This document shows, one piece after another, positions 8,278 through 14,989 of a stretch of 64,000 nucleotides of DNA (positions within the stretch are counted from its first letter, which is position 1; each line of letters opens with the position of its first letter). The stretch covers positions 9,433 through 73,432 of the forward strand of contig CAQZPH010000002.1 in NCBI GenBank assembly GCA_948933715.1. The letters run 5' to 3'. The notes below the pieces were generated by a model that was not told the DNA's origin, searched no databases, and worked only from the letters and a program-made list of their open reading frames with translations. The position numbers and the translations under genes are program-made. This DNA is from an uncultured Eubacteriales bacterium. Its GTDB lineage: Bacteria > Bacillota > Clostridia > Oscillospirales > Acutalibacteraceae.

Positions 8278-8370
8278 GGCGCTGCGACGCTAGGCTAGAA
8301 CTAAATCTTAGTTCTAGCCTAGTTGCCTTTTTAAAAGGCGCAGCTTTAAAAAAGCTGCCGTCGCAGCACC
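8278..8370. repeat. Cloverleaf inverted-repeat element C
   Basis: The outer stem (8278-8289 with 8359-8370) has eleven pairs and one C-A mismatch. It encloses hairpins at 8290-8322 (15 pairs, 3-base loop), 8325-8339 (6 pairs) and 8340-8358 (8 pairs, 3-base loop). Only two bases are left unpaired at the junction. It sits between the SLOG gene and tex, which run in the same direction. Confidence 0.85.
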
Positions 8371-8444
8371 GAACTGGCTGTGAGACAAAAATTATTCAAA
8401 TGTTGCTAGGGTCAGCTTATAAACAATGCGGTGTGAATGCTTAA

Positions 8445-8789
8445 TTATTCAAACGTTTCAGAGATAAGTTTATGGACAACCAAGCGTTTGCCGACTGATT
8501 TGGCATATTCTATTACATTATAAGTGCCGCGAGACTGACCATCCCAGAACGCGATGACCATATCGGCTGAATCGACTATTTTCTTGTTTCTAACAAGAGG
8601 TGCCGTTTTGCCGTATTTATCATATTCTGGCTTGATTATAAGCTTAGATATCCTGTGTTTATCGGCATACTCTTCGGCTAGGCGATCGATACCGTTTGCG
8701 CCGCCGCTGATAATTAGCGTGGCGTCTTTTGGTATGTGGATATCAAGGTTAACCTTTAAATTTCTGGACCCAATTATTGCAACTTTCAT
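8445..8789 (-). CDS. SLOG-fold (DUF2493/YpsA-like) nucleotide-binding protein
   Basis: A 114-residue Rossmann-like protein of the SLOG superfamily, which includes DprA- and YpsA-type proteins thought to bind nucleotides or sense nucleotide ligands. Visible motifs are VAIIGSRNL at the N-terminus, the glycine-rich LIISGGANGIDRLAEEYA, KYGKTAPLVRNKKIVDSADMVIAFWDG, and SRGTYNVIEYAKSVGKRLVVH. Start ATG 8789 is chosen because GGGAG lies just upstream; an upstream in-frame ATG at 8819 lacks one. It is divergent from a small ribbon-helix-helix gene with a shared palindrome between them, suggesting linked control. The substrate or ligand is unknown. Confidence 0.8.
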   Translation of the reverse strand: MKVAIIGSRNLKVNLDIHIPKDATLIISGGANGIDRLAEEYADKHRISKLIIKPEYDKYGKTAPLVRNKKIVDSADMVIAFWDGQSRGTYNVIEYAKSVGKRLVVHKLISETFE

Positions 8790-8866
8790 AATCGTACTCC
8801 CTTCAAAAAATGGATACATTTTGGCCCCATTTTGGTTTCATTTTACATTTATATTCGACACTATAT

Positions 8867-8881
8867 TACATTTTAAATGTA
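8867..8881. promoter_or_regulatory. Candidate operator palindrome between the SLOG and RHH genes
   Basis: TACATTTTAAATGTA is a 15-base palindrome centred on one T. The same divergent gap (8790-8918) repeats CATTTT several times and holds related half-sites ATGGATACATTTT and ATATCCATTTT. Ribbon-helix-helix proteins usually bind short repeated half-sites next to their own gene, so autoregulation is a fair inference. Confidence 0.45.
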
Positions 8882-8918
8882 TTATAGATATATAACATAT
8901 CCATTTTGAGGTGATTTT

Positions 8919-9098
8919 GTGTCTACAAAAAATATATCTATTCGCATCGATGAAAATATGCTCGATAAATTACATGTAATCGCTGATTATGAGGGCCGTT
9001 CTTTTAACAGTGAAGTATTAATTTTGATAAGAGACGCCATAAAAAAGTATGAAACGCAACACGGGCCCATAGATTTTAAAACTTTTAACCGAAAATAA
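8919..9098 (+). CDS. Arc/MetJ-type ribbon-helix-helix DNA-binding protein
   Basis: A 59-residue protein starting at GTG, with GAGGTGA five bases upstream. The N-terminal strand KNISIRIDENMLDKL is followed by HVIADYEGRSFNSEVLILIRDAIKKYE, the usual ribbon-helix-helix pattern with the conserved turn G-R-S-x-N-S-E. The C-terminal 15 residues (QHGPIDFKTFNRK) form a short polar tail. It probably dimerises and binds DNA at the adjacent palindrome. It could be a stand-alone repressor or the antitoxin half of a module; no toxin partner is recognised, and the divergent SLOG protein is the only neighbour. A strong hairpin terminator follows. Confidence 0.75.
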   Translation: MSTKNISIRIDENMLDKLHVIADYEGRSFNSEVLILIRDAIKKYETQHGPIDFKTFNRK

Positions 9099-9117
9099 AT
9101 GTTGCGCTAAGATAAAT

Positions 9118-9156
9118 GGCCGCACCGCACTACATCGCCCGGTGCGGCCCCTTTTT
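9118..9156 (+). terminator. Terminator of the ribbon-helix-helix gene
   Basis: A 10-pair GC-rich stem (9118-9127 with 9140-9149, 12-base loop) is followed by CCTTTTT. It may also act on readthrough from fba on the other strand. Confidence 0.75.
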
Positions 9157-9239
9157 GCTTTGTTTTCGCTGCCTAAAACCGCGCTGTGTACACTCTTTTT
9201 TCGACTCTACGCTTTGTTTGCGCTGCCTAAAACCGTGCT
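9157..9239. repeat. Duplicated 3' end of fba
   Basis: Two 29-base copies (9157-9185 and 9211-9239) differ at two positions and are 54 bases apart, i.e. 18 codons. The second copy encodes the last codons of fba (STVLGSANK). The first lies past the stop, in the same frame, and would read SAVLGSENK. This looks like an old in-frame tandem duplication followed by a stop mutation. Confidence 0.7.
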
Positions 9240-10142
9240 AATCTTATGCGACACTATTTTATATATTGCCTCTCTCGCCGGAGATAAATATTGCCTTGGG
9301 TCAAAGTGGCTCGGGTTCTCGTTTAGATATTTCCTTATCGTTCCTGTCATCGCAAGGCGTAAGTCTGAATCAATGTTTATCTTGCAAACCGCCATTTTAG
9401 CAGCCTCGCGCAGCATTTCTTCCGGAATTCCAATAGCGTCTGGCATTTGCCCGCCATTTGCGTTTATCATCTCAACAAACTCAGGAATAACCGATGATGC
9501 ACCATGCAAAACAATTGGGAAACCAGGTAGACGTTTTTCAACTTCTTTTAAGATGTCAAACCTAAGTTGAGGTTTTTGGCCCGGCTTAAATTTATATGCA
9601 CCATGGCTTGTTCCTATAGCAATAGCAAGAGAATCTACACCTGTTCTCTCAACAAAATCTTCAACTTGCGCAGGGTCTGTGTAAGATGCTTTATCTAAAG
9701 ATACGTTGACATCGTCTTCTATTCCAGCTAGACGACCGAGTTCTGCTTCAACTTCCACGCCACGCGGGTGAGCGTATTCTGCAACCTTTTTAGCAAGCGC
9801 GATGTTGTCCTCATAATCAAGATGCGAACCGTCGATCATAACAGAAGTAAAGCCTCCGTCTATGCAACTTTTGCACAACTCAAAACTGTCTCCATGGTCC
9901 AAATGTAGTGCAAGCGGTACCGGTGTTTCTATTACTGCTGCTTCTACAAGTTTAGTTAAATATGTATGGTTAGCGTATTTTCTGGCTCCCGCCGAAACTT
10001 GCAAAATCGCCGGAGAATTTAGCTCCTTACACGCTTTTGTTATTCCTTGAACAATTTCCATGTTGTTAACGTTAAATGCTCCGATTGCATAATTTCCTTC
10101 GTATGCTTTTTTTAACATATCTTTTGTGTTTACTAGTGGCAT
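9207..10142 (-). CDS. fba: Class II fructose-bisphosphate aldolase
   Basis: Zinc-dependent aldolase that splits fructose 1,6-bisphosphate into two triose phosphates in glycolysis. Family signatures are YAIGAFNVNNMEIVQGI, the zinc motif ALHLDHGDSFELC (catalytic Asp and His), DGSHLDYEDNI, VEVEAELGRLAG, IGTSHGAYK, VLHGASSVI, and KINIDSDLR for phosphate binding. Start ATG 10142 (MPLVNTKDM) is preferred: the upstream GTG at 10151 overlaps the AGGAGAG site itself. Length is 311 residues, typical. The end shows a small 54-base duplication. The gene stands alone between the RHH gene and the divergent rplM operon. Confidence 0.96.
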   Translation of the reverse strand: MPLVNTKDMLKKAYEGNYAIGAFNVNNMEIVQGITKACKELNSPAILQVSAGARKYANHTYLTKLVEAAVIETPVPLALHLDHGDSFELCKSCIDGGFTSVMIDGSHLDYEDNIALAKKVAEYAHPRGVEVEAELGRLAGIEDDVNVSLDKASYTDPAQVEDFVERTGVDSLAIAIGTSHGAYKFKPGQKPQLRFDILKEVEKRLPGFPIVLHGASSVIPEFVEMINANGGQMPDAIGIPEEMLREAAKMAVCKINIDSDLRLAMTGTIRKYLNENPSHFDPRQYLSPAREAIYKIVSHKISTVLGSANKA

Positions 10143-10387
10143 AAAAAGCACTCTCCTAAGTTTAAATGATTATATTGATAGTTGCAGCGAGATATTTTTA
10201 AATTTACCTACAATACAACTTAATAATATATTTTATTTCATTATATAATAATATATCACAAATATAAAGGTATTTAAATTTTTAAAAAATTTAATATATG
10301 AAAACCAAGATATAAAGAGAAAAAAAGAGGATAACCTTAAAAAACGAAGTTTTCTATATTGTAAATTAAAATATTTGTAAATTTTAC

Positions 10388-10416
10388 TTGACACCGCACG
10401 GGTATAGTGATAAAAT
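10388..10416 (+). promoter_or_regulatory. Sigma-A promoter of rplM-rpsI
   Basis: TTGACA (10388-10393), a 17-base spacer and TAAAAT (10411-10416). It lies about 45 bases before the rplM start, in the divergent gap shared with fba. Confidence 0.8.
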
Positions 10417-10460
10417 TTATATCATTGATAAAAAACTTTAAGATTATTGGAGGAATAAAA

Positions 10461-10889
10461 ATGTCTACTTTTATGCCTAAACAGCATGAAGTTACCCGTA
10501 AATGGTATGTAATAGACGCTGCCGGTAAACCACTTGGTCGCGTTGCAACACAAGTTGCTACATTACTTCGCGGTAAACATAAACCAACTTTTGCTCCACA
10601 TGTTGATTGTGGCGACCATGTAATTGTTATTAACTGTAAGGATACTGTGTTAACTGGTAATAAGCTAACTCAAAAACATTATTATCATCACACAGGCTAT
10701 ATCGGCCACTTAAAAGCTACAAGGTATGATAAAATAATGTCCGAAAGACCTGAACTAGCTATGACTTTAGCCGTTAAGGGTATGATTCCTGATAATACTA
10801 TCGGTAGAAAAGCTTTAACAAGACTTCGTGTTTTTGCCGGTGCTGAACATAATCACACTGCTCAAAATCCAGAAACTTTTAATATATAA
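10461..10889 (+). CDS. rplM: 50S ribosomal protein L13
   Basis: Large-subunit ribosomal protein, 142 residues. The sequence runs through the family blocks KWYVIDAAGKPLGRVATQVA, LRGKHKPTFAPHVDCGD, VINCKDTVLTGNK, KHYYHHTGYIGH and MIPDNTIGRKALTRLRVFAG. Start ATG 10461 follows GGAGG by eight bases; an earlier in-frame ATG at 10407 overlaps the promoter. It is the first gene of an operon with rpsI, the standard pair. Confidence 0.98.
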   Translation: MSTFMPKQHEVTRKWYVIDAAGKPLGRVATQVATLLRGKHKPTFAPHVDCGDHVIVINCKDTVLTGNKLTQKHYYHHTGYIGHLKATRYDKIMSERPELAMTLAVKGMIPDNTIGRKALTRLRVFAGAEHNHTAQNPETFNI

Positions 10890-10906
10890 GAAAGGAGATA
10901 TAATTA

Positions 10907-11308
10907 ATGTACGAAACAACATCTTATTTTTACGGAACCGGTAGAAGAAAAAGCTCTGTAGCTAGAGTCCGTGTATATAAAGGAAAAGGTAAAATCATGA
11001 TCAACGATAGACCAATAGATGAATATTTTGGTCTTGAGACTTTAAAATTAATAGTCCGTCAACCTCTTGTTTTAACTGAAACTGACGGTAAATTCGATAT
11101 AATTTGTAGGGTTGCAGGCGGCGGCGTTACTGGTCAAGCAGGTGCTATTCGCCATGGTATTTCTCGTGCACTTCTTCAATACGATTCAGAAAATCTTCGT
11201 CCAGCTCTTAAAAAGGCAGGATTTTTAACTCGTGACCCAAGAATGAAAGAACGTAAGAAATACGGTCTTAAAGCTGCTCGTAGGGCTCCTCAATTTAGTA
11301 AGAGATAA
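10907..11308 (+). CDS. rpsI: 30S ribosomal protein S9
   Basis: Small-subunit ribosomal protein, 133 residues. Family signatures are [55 protein letters not shown] and the basic C-terminal tail ending QFSKR, which reaches the P-site tRNA in known ribosomes. It has AAGGAG upstream and is 17 bases after rplM in the same operon. A terminator follows. Confidence 0.98.
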   Translation: MYETTSYFYGTGRRKSSVARVRVYKGKGKIMINDRPIDEYFGLETLKLIVRQPLVLTETDGKFDIICRVAGGGVTGQAGAIRHGISRALLQYDSENLRPALKKAGFLTRDPRMKERKKYGLKAARRAPQFSKR

Positions 11309-11330
11309 TTTTATTACATTATATATAAGG

Positions 11331-11357
11331 AAAGCTGCCAAATTGGCAGCTTTTTTT
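11331..11357 (+). terminator. Terminator of rplM-rpsI
   Basis: An 11-pair hairpin (AAAGCTGCCAA with TTGGCAGCTTT) runs directly into a T-run. Confidence 0.9.
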
Positions 11358-11671
11358 ATTTAATAAAAAGATCAATTTCATAGGAATTTGCTATATAAAA
11401 ACACCTTTTTCTCAATATCTTTTTAAAAACCTAGGTTTTTCGATGAGGTATGCTTAGACTATGTCTCCCAAGGTTTCCCCTTAGATCACACATTCAGATT
11501 TGTGTAACAAATTGTAACAGTTTTGTAATTATTGATTTTCTTGCTACTTGCACAAATCATTTTCCATAATATTACATATTATGTGTTTTTTAAGGAGATT
11601 TTTTAATTTGTCTTTTCGTTATTAATACATGTTATTTGTGCAATGTACACAAAATTTCATTGGTTTTTTGG
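11358..11671. other. Unexplained upstream region of the 3D-domain protein gene
   Basis: About 310 bases with no convincing gene. It contains a 16-base perfect palindrome (AAAAACCTAGGTTTTT, 11425-11440) followed by a more GC-rich patch around 11450-11500 (GAGGTATGC, CCCAAGGTTTCCCCTTAG), then AT-rich DNA. Genes of this kind can be preceded by a c-di-AMP riboswitch, but the motifs I would expect for it are not seen, and most of this DNA lies upstream of the good promoter at 11672. Confidence 0.35.
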
Positions 11672-11700
11672 TTGACATTGATGCCGAAAGCTTCTATAAT
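11672..11700 (+). promoter_or_regulatory. Consensus sigma-A promoter of the 3D-domain gene
   Basis: TTGACA (11672-11677), a 17-base spacer and TATAAT (11695-11700), a perfect match to consensus. The transcript would carry a leader of about 90 bases before the GTG start. Confidence 0.85.
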
Positions 11701-11798
11701 AGGAGGTGTCAGTTTGATTTCATTTAAAACGCGTTTGATTTGCCCATAATTGTAGCAAAGAGTGTTTTATTGAAAAATCAAAAGTAGGAGGAATTTTT

Positions 11799-13004
11799 GT
11801 GAAGATTATTGAAAAACTTAAAAACCTATCTGCTAAGCAAGCAAAACGTATTGTTGCCTTAGCTATAATGTTTAGTTTGGGAATTTCTTCAGCTATATCC
11901 GTAGCTGCTTTAAGTAAAAATTTCAGAATTACAGATGGTGACAGTGTCATAAATATTCGTAGTTTATATTCTGAAGTTAACCAAGTCCTTAAACAAGCTG
12001 GTATCATTCTCGGTGAAAACGATAAAGTTATCGTTACTAATAAAGAAGAAAATTGTACTGACATTGATATAAAAAGAGCTTTCTGTGTTAAAGTCTTTTC
12101 AGATGGTAAAGCTCAATGTTTTACTGTAAATGATGGAACAGTTGGTGACTTGTTAGCTAATAATAACATTTCTGCGAAAGAAAATGATATTGTTGCACCT
12201 GCACCAGATACCGTTTTAACTCCAGACATGCATATTATTGTTTCAAATCCCGTTTCTGTAAATCTTTCGGTTCATGGTGAATTAAGATCTGCTATAGTTC
12301 CTTCCGGAACAATAGCAAATGCATTAGATTTTCTTAATATAGTTCTTTCTAAAGATGATATAACAAATGAACCACTTGACCGTTTAGTTGAAAATGGCTT
12401 AAATATTATTATTGGTCTTGTTGAATATAAAGAAATCTGCGAAAAAGAATCTATACCTTTCTCTATATCAATGAAGAAAACAAATTCATTAACTAAAGGT
12501 GAAACAAAAGTTGAAACTCCAGGATCAAATGGAGAAAAAGAAGTTACTAAACGTATAAAGTACATTGATGGAAATCCTATTCAAATTGAAGTTCTTTTTG
12601 AAAATATATTAAAACAACCAACTGCTGAAATTAAATTAGTAGGTACTAAAAGTAAAAATCTTGCCAGTGATAATGTGAATATTTCTAATGGTACTATAAA
12701 TGACGGTAACGGTAATATTTACAGCTATAAAACTGTTTTAAGTGGTGTGTGTACAGCATATCATGAAAGACCTGGGGCTAGAACATCAACAGGAAAAATC
12801 GCTAGACGTGGTTTGGTTGCTGTTAACCCAAAACAAATACCTTACGGAACTAAATTATTTATTCCTGGTTACGGTGTTTGCGTAGCTGAAGATACCGGAG
12901 GAGCTATGCGCCAAGGACGCGCTATGATAGATTTATATATGGATAGCGAACAAGAGTGTAGAAACTTCGGTCGTCGGACTAAACAAATTTATATTTTAAA
13001 TTAG
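11799..13004 (+). CDS. YabE/RpfB-like cell-wall protein (DUF348-G5-3D domains)
   Basis: A secreted or membrane-anchored cell-wall protein of the YabE/resuscitation-promoting-factor-like family. The N-terminus (residues 1-40) is basic and then hydrophobic (IVALAIMFSLGISSAISVAAL), a signal or anchor. Two DUF348-type repeats follow (VINIRSLYSEVNQVLKQAG; KAQCFTVNDGTVGDLLANN; SVNLSVHGE), then a G5-like segment (KETKVETPGSNGEKEVTKRIKYIDGN in part). The C-terminal 3D domain (from about residue 315) has TSTGKIARRGLVAVNP and the Asp motif AEDTGG...MIDLYMDS. The 3D fold is related to MltA-type lytic transglycosylases. The start is GTG 11799 after GTAGGAGG. Confidence 0.88.
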   Translation: MKIIEKLKNLSAKQAKRIVALAIMFSLGISSAISVAALSKNFRITDGDSVINIRSLYSEVNQVLKQAGIILGENDKVIVTNKEENCTDIDIKRAFCVKVFSDGKAQCFTVNDGTVGDLLANNNISAKENDIVAPAPDTVLTPDMHIIVSNPVSVNLSVHGELRSAIVPSGTIANALDFLNIVLSKDDITNEPLDRLVENGLNIIIGLVEYKEICEKESIPFSISMKKTNSLTKGETKVETPGSNGEKEVTKRIKYIDGNPIQIEVLFENILKQPTAEIKLVGTKSKNLASDNVNISNGTINDGNGNIYSYKTVLSGVCTAYHERPGARTSTGKIARRGLVAVNPKQIPYGTKLFIPGYGVCVAEDTGGAMRQGRAMIDLYMDSEQECRNFGRRTKQIYILN

Positions 13005-13010
13005 GTGTAA

Positions 13011-13040
13011 AAAGAGTCACGAATTTTCGTGGCTTTTTTT
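13011..13040 (+). terminator. Terminator of the 3D-domain gene
   Basis: An 8-pair hairpin (GTCACGAA with TTCGTGGC, one G-T) is followed by seven T. Confidence 0.8.
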
Positions 13041-13096
13041 ATTGCTATCTCTAAATGATTACTATGTTATTTAATATAGCTAAGTGGAAGCTGCGA

Positions 13097-13213
13097 GGCC
13101 GCGGGGAATGATAAATTTGTATCATTCCCCGCAAATTCCATATAACCTTTTATATATAATATGTAGAAATGGAATTTGCGGAATATGAACCAAAATGTTC
13201 ATATTCCGCGGCC
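13097..13213. repeat. Cloverleaf inverted-repeat element D
   Basis: Three hairpins at 13101-13132 (13 pairs), 13133-13177 (9 pairs, 27-base AT loop) and 13178-13209 (13 pairs) abut without spacers inside a GGCC outer stem (13097-13100 with 13210-13213). The outer stem can grow to eight pairs, GGCCGCGG with CCGCGGCC, by taking four bases from hairpins 1 and 3, so the junction can branch-migrate. It lies between the 3D-domain gene terminator and the next gene's promoter. Confidence 0.8.
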
Positions 13214-13226
13214 CTACTTTTAATTC

Positions 13227-13255
13227 TTGACAGGAAATAAAATTAATTGTATAAT
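13227..13255 (+). promoter_or_regulatory. Consensus sigma-A promoter of the Lys-rich-tail membrane protein gene
   Basis: TTGACA (13227-13232), a 17-base spacer and TATAAT (13250-13255), a perfect consensus. It starts 14 bases after cloverleaf D. Confidence 0.85.
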
Positions 13256-13298
13256 AATGTATAATTTAGAGATACAATAATTTTTTGGAGGTAAAATT

Positions 13299-13787
13299 AT
13301 GTGGTTTTCAATTATATCATCAATAGTATTTCTCGCAATAACTGTACTTTTATTCACTCCCGAACTAAGAAAGTTCCCCATATATCGTTCTTTAGCTTTT
13401 TTCTTTCTATTTGAAGGGATATACATACTATCAAGCTACGTAGTAACAGAGATGTGGCCAAGATTTTATTACATGTCCACCATACACGATATTGGATGTG
13501 TAGTGCTTGGATCATACATATTAATAACATTGTATAATTACAGAGAACGAAATGAAGCATCTAAAAATACTCATAAAACTAGCCCTAAAATAGAAACACC
13601 TAACCCTGAAGTTAGCATCAGCAACACAGCTAAAAAACCGGTTAGCGCCACTGCAAAAAAAGTAACAACTGCTAAAGCTCGCAAAACTACTACAACAAGA
13701 ACTACTAAAAAATCCACTCGCTCGAAAACTGGTAAAACTTCTTCAGCAAAAACCGCTAAAAAACCAGTAAGCACAAAGGCTAACTAA
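13299..13787 (+). CDS. Membrane protein with a histone H1-like Lys/Thr/Ala-rich tail
   Basis: A 162-residue protein of unknown function. Residues 1-85 contain three hydrophobic segments (about 3-19, 30-48 and 62-80), so it should sit in the membrane. Residues 86-162 are low-complexity and strongly basic, with repeated A-K-K-P-V-S, T-T-A-K-A-R-K-T and S-A-K-T-A-K-K units and no acidic residues in the last part. This resembles histone H1 C-terminal tails and bacterial AlgP/HctB-like proteins in composition only. A tail like this could bind nucleic acid or anionic wall or membrane polymers. It has GGAGG upstream and its own consensus promoter and terminator. Confidence 0.7.
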   Translation: MWFSIISSIVFLAITVLLFTPELRKFPIYRSLAFFFLFEGIYILSSYVVTEMWPRFYYMSTIHDIGCVVLGSYILITLYNYRERNEASKNTHKTSPKIETPNPEVSISNTAKKPVSATAKKVTTAKARKTTTTRTTKKSTRSKTGKTSSAKTAKKPVSTKAN

Positions 13788-13906
13788 GTAACACAAAATT
13801 AGATACAGGCACCTACACCTAAATAAAACCCACCTGTATCAAAATAAAACGATATAACATATTATGTTAAAACGGATACTGCGCAGGGATTCCGCTTAAC
13901 ATAGAT

Positions 13907-13942
13907 AACCCCGAGTAAAAAATTACTCGGGGTTTTGTTTTT
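13907..13942 (+). terminator. Terminator of the Lys-rich-tail gene
   Basis: A perfect 12-pair hairpin (13907-13918 with 13923-13934, AAAA loop) is followed by TTGTTTTTT. Upstream, 13802-13903 holds further inverted repeats (GATACAGG with CCTGTATC; TATGTTAA with TTAACATA). Confidence 0.85.
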
Positions 13943-13949
13943 TACGCAG

Positions 13950-14963
13950 TTATATTTTTCTACCTATACTTTTACTTACGTTTTTTGCCTCTAAAAACAG
14001 CTTTTCATATTCTTTAGGGGTAAGTTGTTGCCGCGCATCTGATATCGCAAATTTAGGGTCATTATGTGCTTCTATTAAAAGACCATCTGCACCAGCTGCT
14101 AAAGATGCAAGTGAAAGCGAGTGGATAAGCGCACTATTTCCTGATGCATGAGATGGATCAACAATTATAGGAAGCGATGTTTTGGATTTAACTATTGGTA
14201 CCGCGGAAATATCTAGAGTATACCTTGTAGCGTTTTCAAAGGTGTTTATGCCCCTTTCGCAAAGCACAATATTCCTGTTACCTTCCGCTATAATATATTC
14301 AGCTGCACCTAACCATTCTTCTATTTTTGCGCCAGGTGAACGCTTTAAAAGAACTGCGGTATTAGTTTTTCCTACTGCTTTTAAAAGTTCGAAGTTTTGC
14401 ATGTTTCGGGCACCTATTTGCAACATGTCACAATATTTTAAGCAGTTATCTAAATACTTCTCAGACGTAACTTCACTCACTACTTTTAAATTATATTCAT
14501 CTGCAGCTTGCCTTAACAGTTTTAATCCTTCAAGCTCTAGACCTTGAAAAGAATAAGGGGAAGTTCTTGGTTTATACGCACCACCTCTTAAAAAGGTTGC
14601 ACCAATTTCTTTTATAGAACGAGCAATCTGCATTATCTGCGATTCACTCTCTACCGCACACGGCCCTGCCATCATTACTATTTTATTGCCACCTATTACT
14701 TCTTTTCCCACACGTACTTTTAAAGTTTTCTCATCTACTTTTTTATCCAATAAACGCTCCTGTTTTGCTAAGGGAATACACTTTTCTACTCCTGGTAATG
14801 CCTTAAAATCAAAAGTAATAGGTTTGTTTTCTTTTGTGGTAAGATGGATTATTGTATTTTTTCCCTCTTTTAATTTACTAACTTTAAATCCTTTTTCCTG
14901 AAGCAAACCACTCAAACTTATAATATCCTCTTCATTTGCCTCAGGGTTCATGATAATTATCAT
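13950..14963 (-). CDS. aroF: 3-deoxy-7-phosphoheptulonate synthase (DAHP synthase)
   Basis: Catalyses the first step of the shikimate pathway, joining phosphoenolpyruvate and erythrose 4-phosphate. The N-terminal ~70 residues form a ferredoxin-like regulatory domain (MIIIMNPEANEEDIISL). The catalytic barrel follows with VMMAGPCAVESE, FLRGGAYKPRTSPYSFQG, EVTSEKYLDN, QIGARNMQNF, LLKRSPG, LCERGINTFE, IIVDPSHASGN and GLLIEAHNDP, all type Ib DAHP synthase features. Length (337) is normal. It is the last gene of a minus-strand string with srtB, thiI and iscS, though these functions are not related. Confidence 0.95.
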   Translation of the reverse strand: MIIIMNPEANEEDIISLSGLLQEKGFKVSKLKEGKNTIIHLTTKENKPITFDFKALPGVEKCIPLAKQERLLDKKVDEKTLKVRVGKEVIGGNKIVMMAGPCAVESESQIMQIARSIKEIGATFLRGGAYKPRTSPYSFQGLELEGLKLLRQAADEYNLKVVSEVTSEKYLDNCLKYCDMLQIGARNMQNFELLKAVGKTNTAVLLKRSPGAKIEEWLGAAEYIIAEGNRNIVLCERGINTFENATRYTLDISAVPIVKSKTSLPIIVDPSHASGNSALIHSLSLASLAAGADGLLIEAHNDPKFAISDARQQLTPKEYEKLFLEAKNVSKSIGRKI

Positions 14964-14989
14964 TTTTATGTCCTTTCCGTTTTAACCTG

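Noticed and set aside
9142..9570. Plus-strand open frame opposite fba
   Set aside because: It is antisense to the conserved aldolase, has no binding site, and its hydrophobic product is a mirror of the aldolase codons.
11358..11798. c-di-AMP (ydaO-type) riboswitch upstream of the YabE-like gene
   Set aside because: The expected conserved motifs were not found, and the consensus promoter leaves only about 90 bases of leader, too short for that class.
13878..13950. A sixth cloverleaf closed by ACTGCG and CGCAGT
   Set aside because: The outer arms are far apart, the inner hairpins do not abut, and one of the arms lies within another possible stem. It does not meet the zero-linker rule of the other five.
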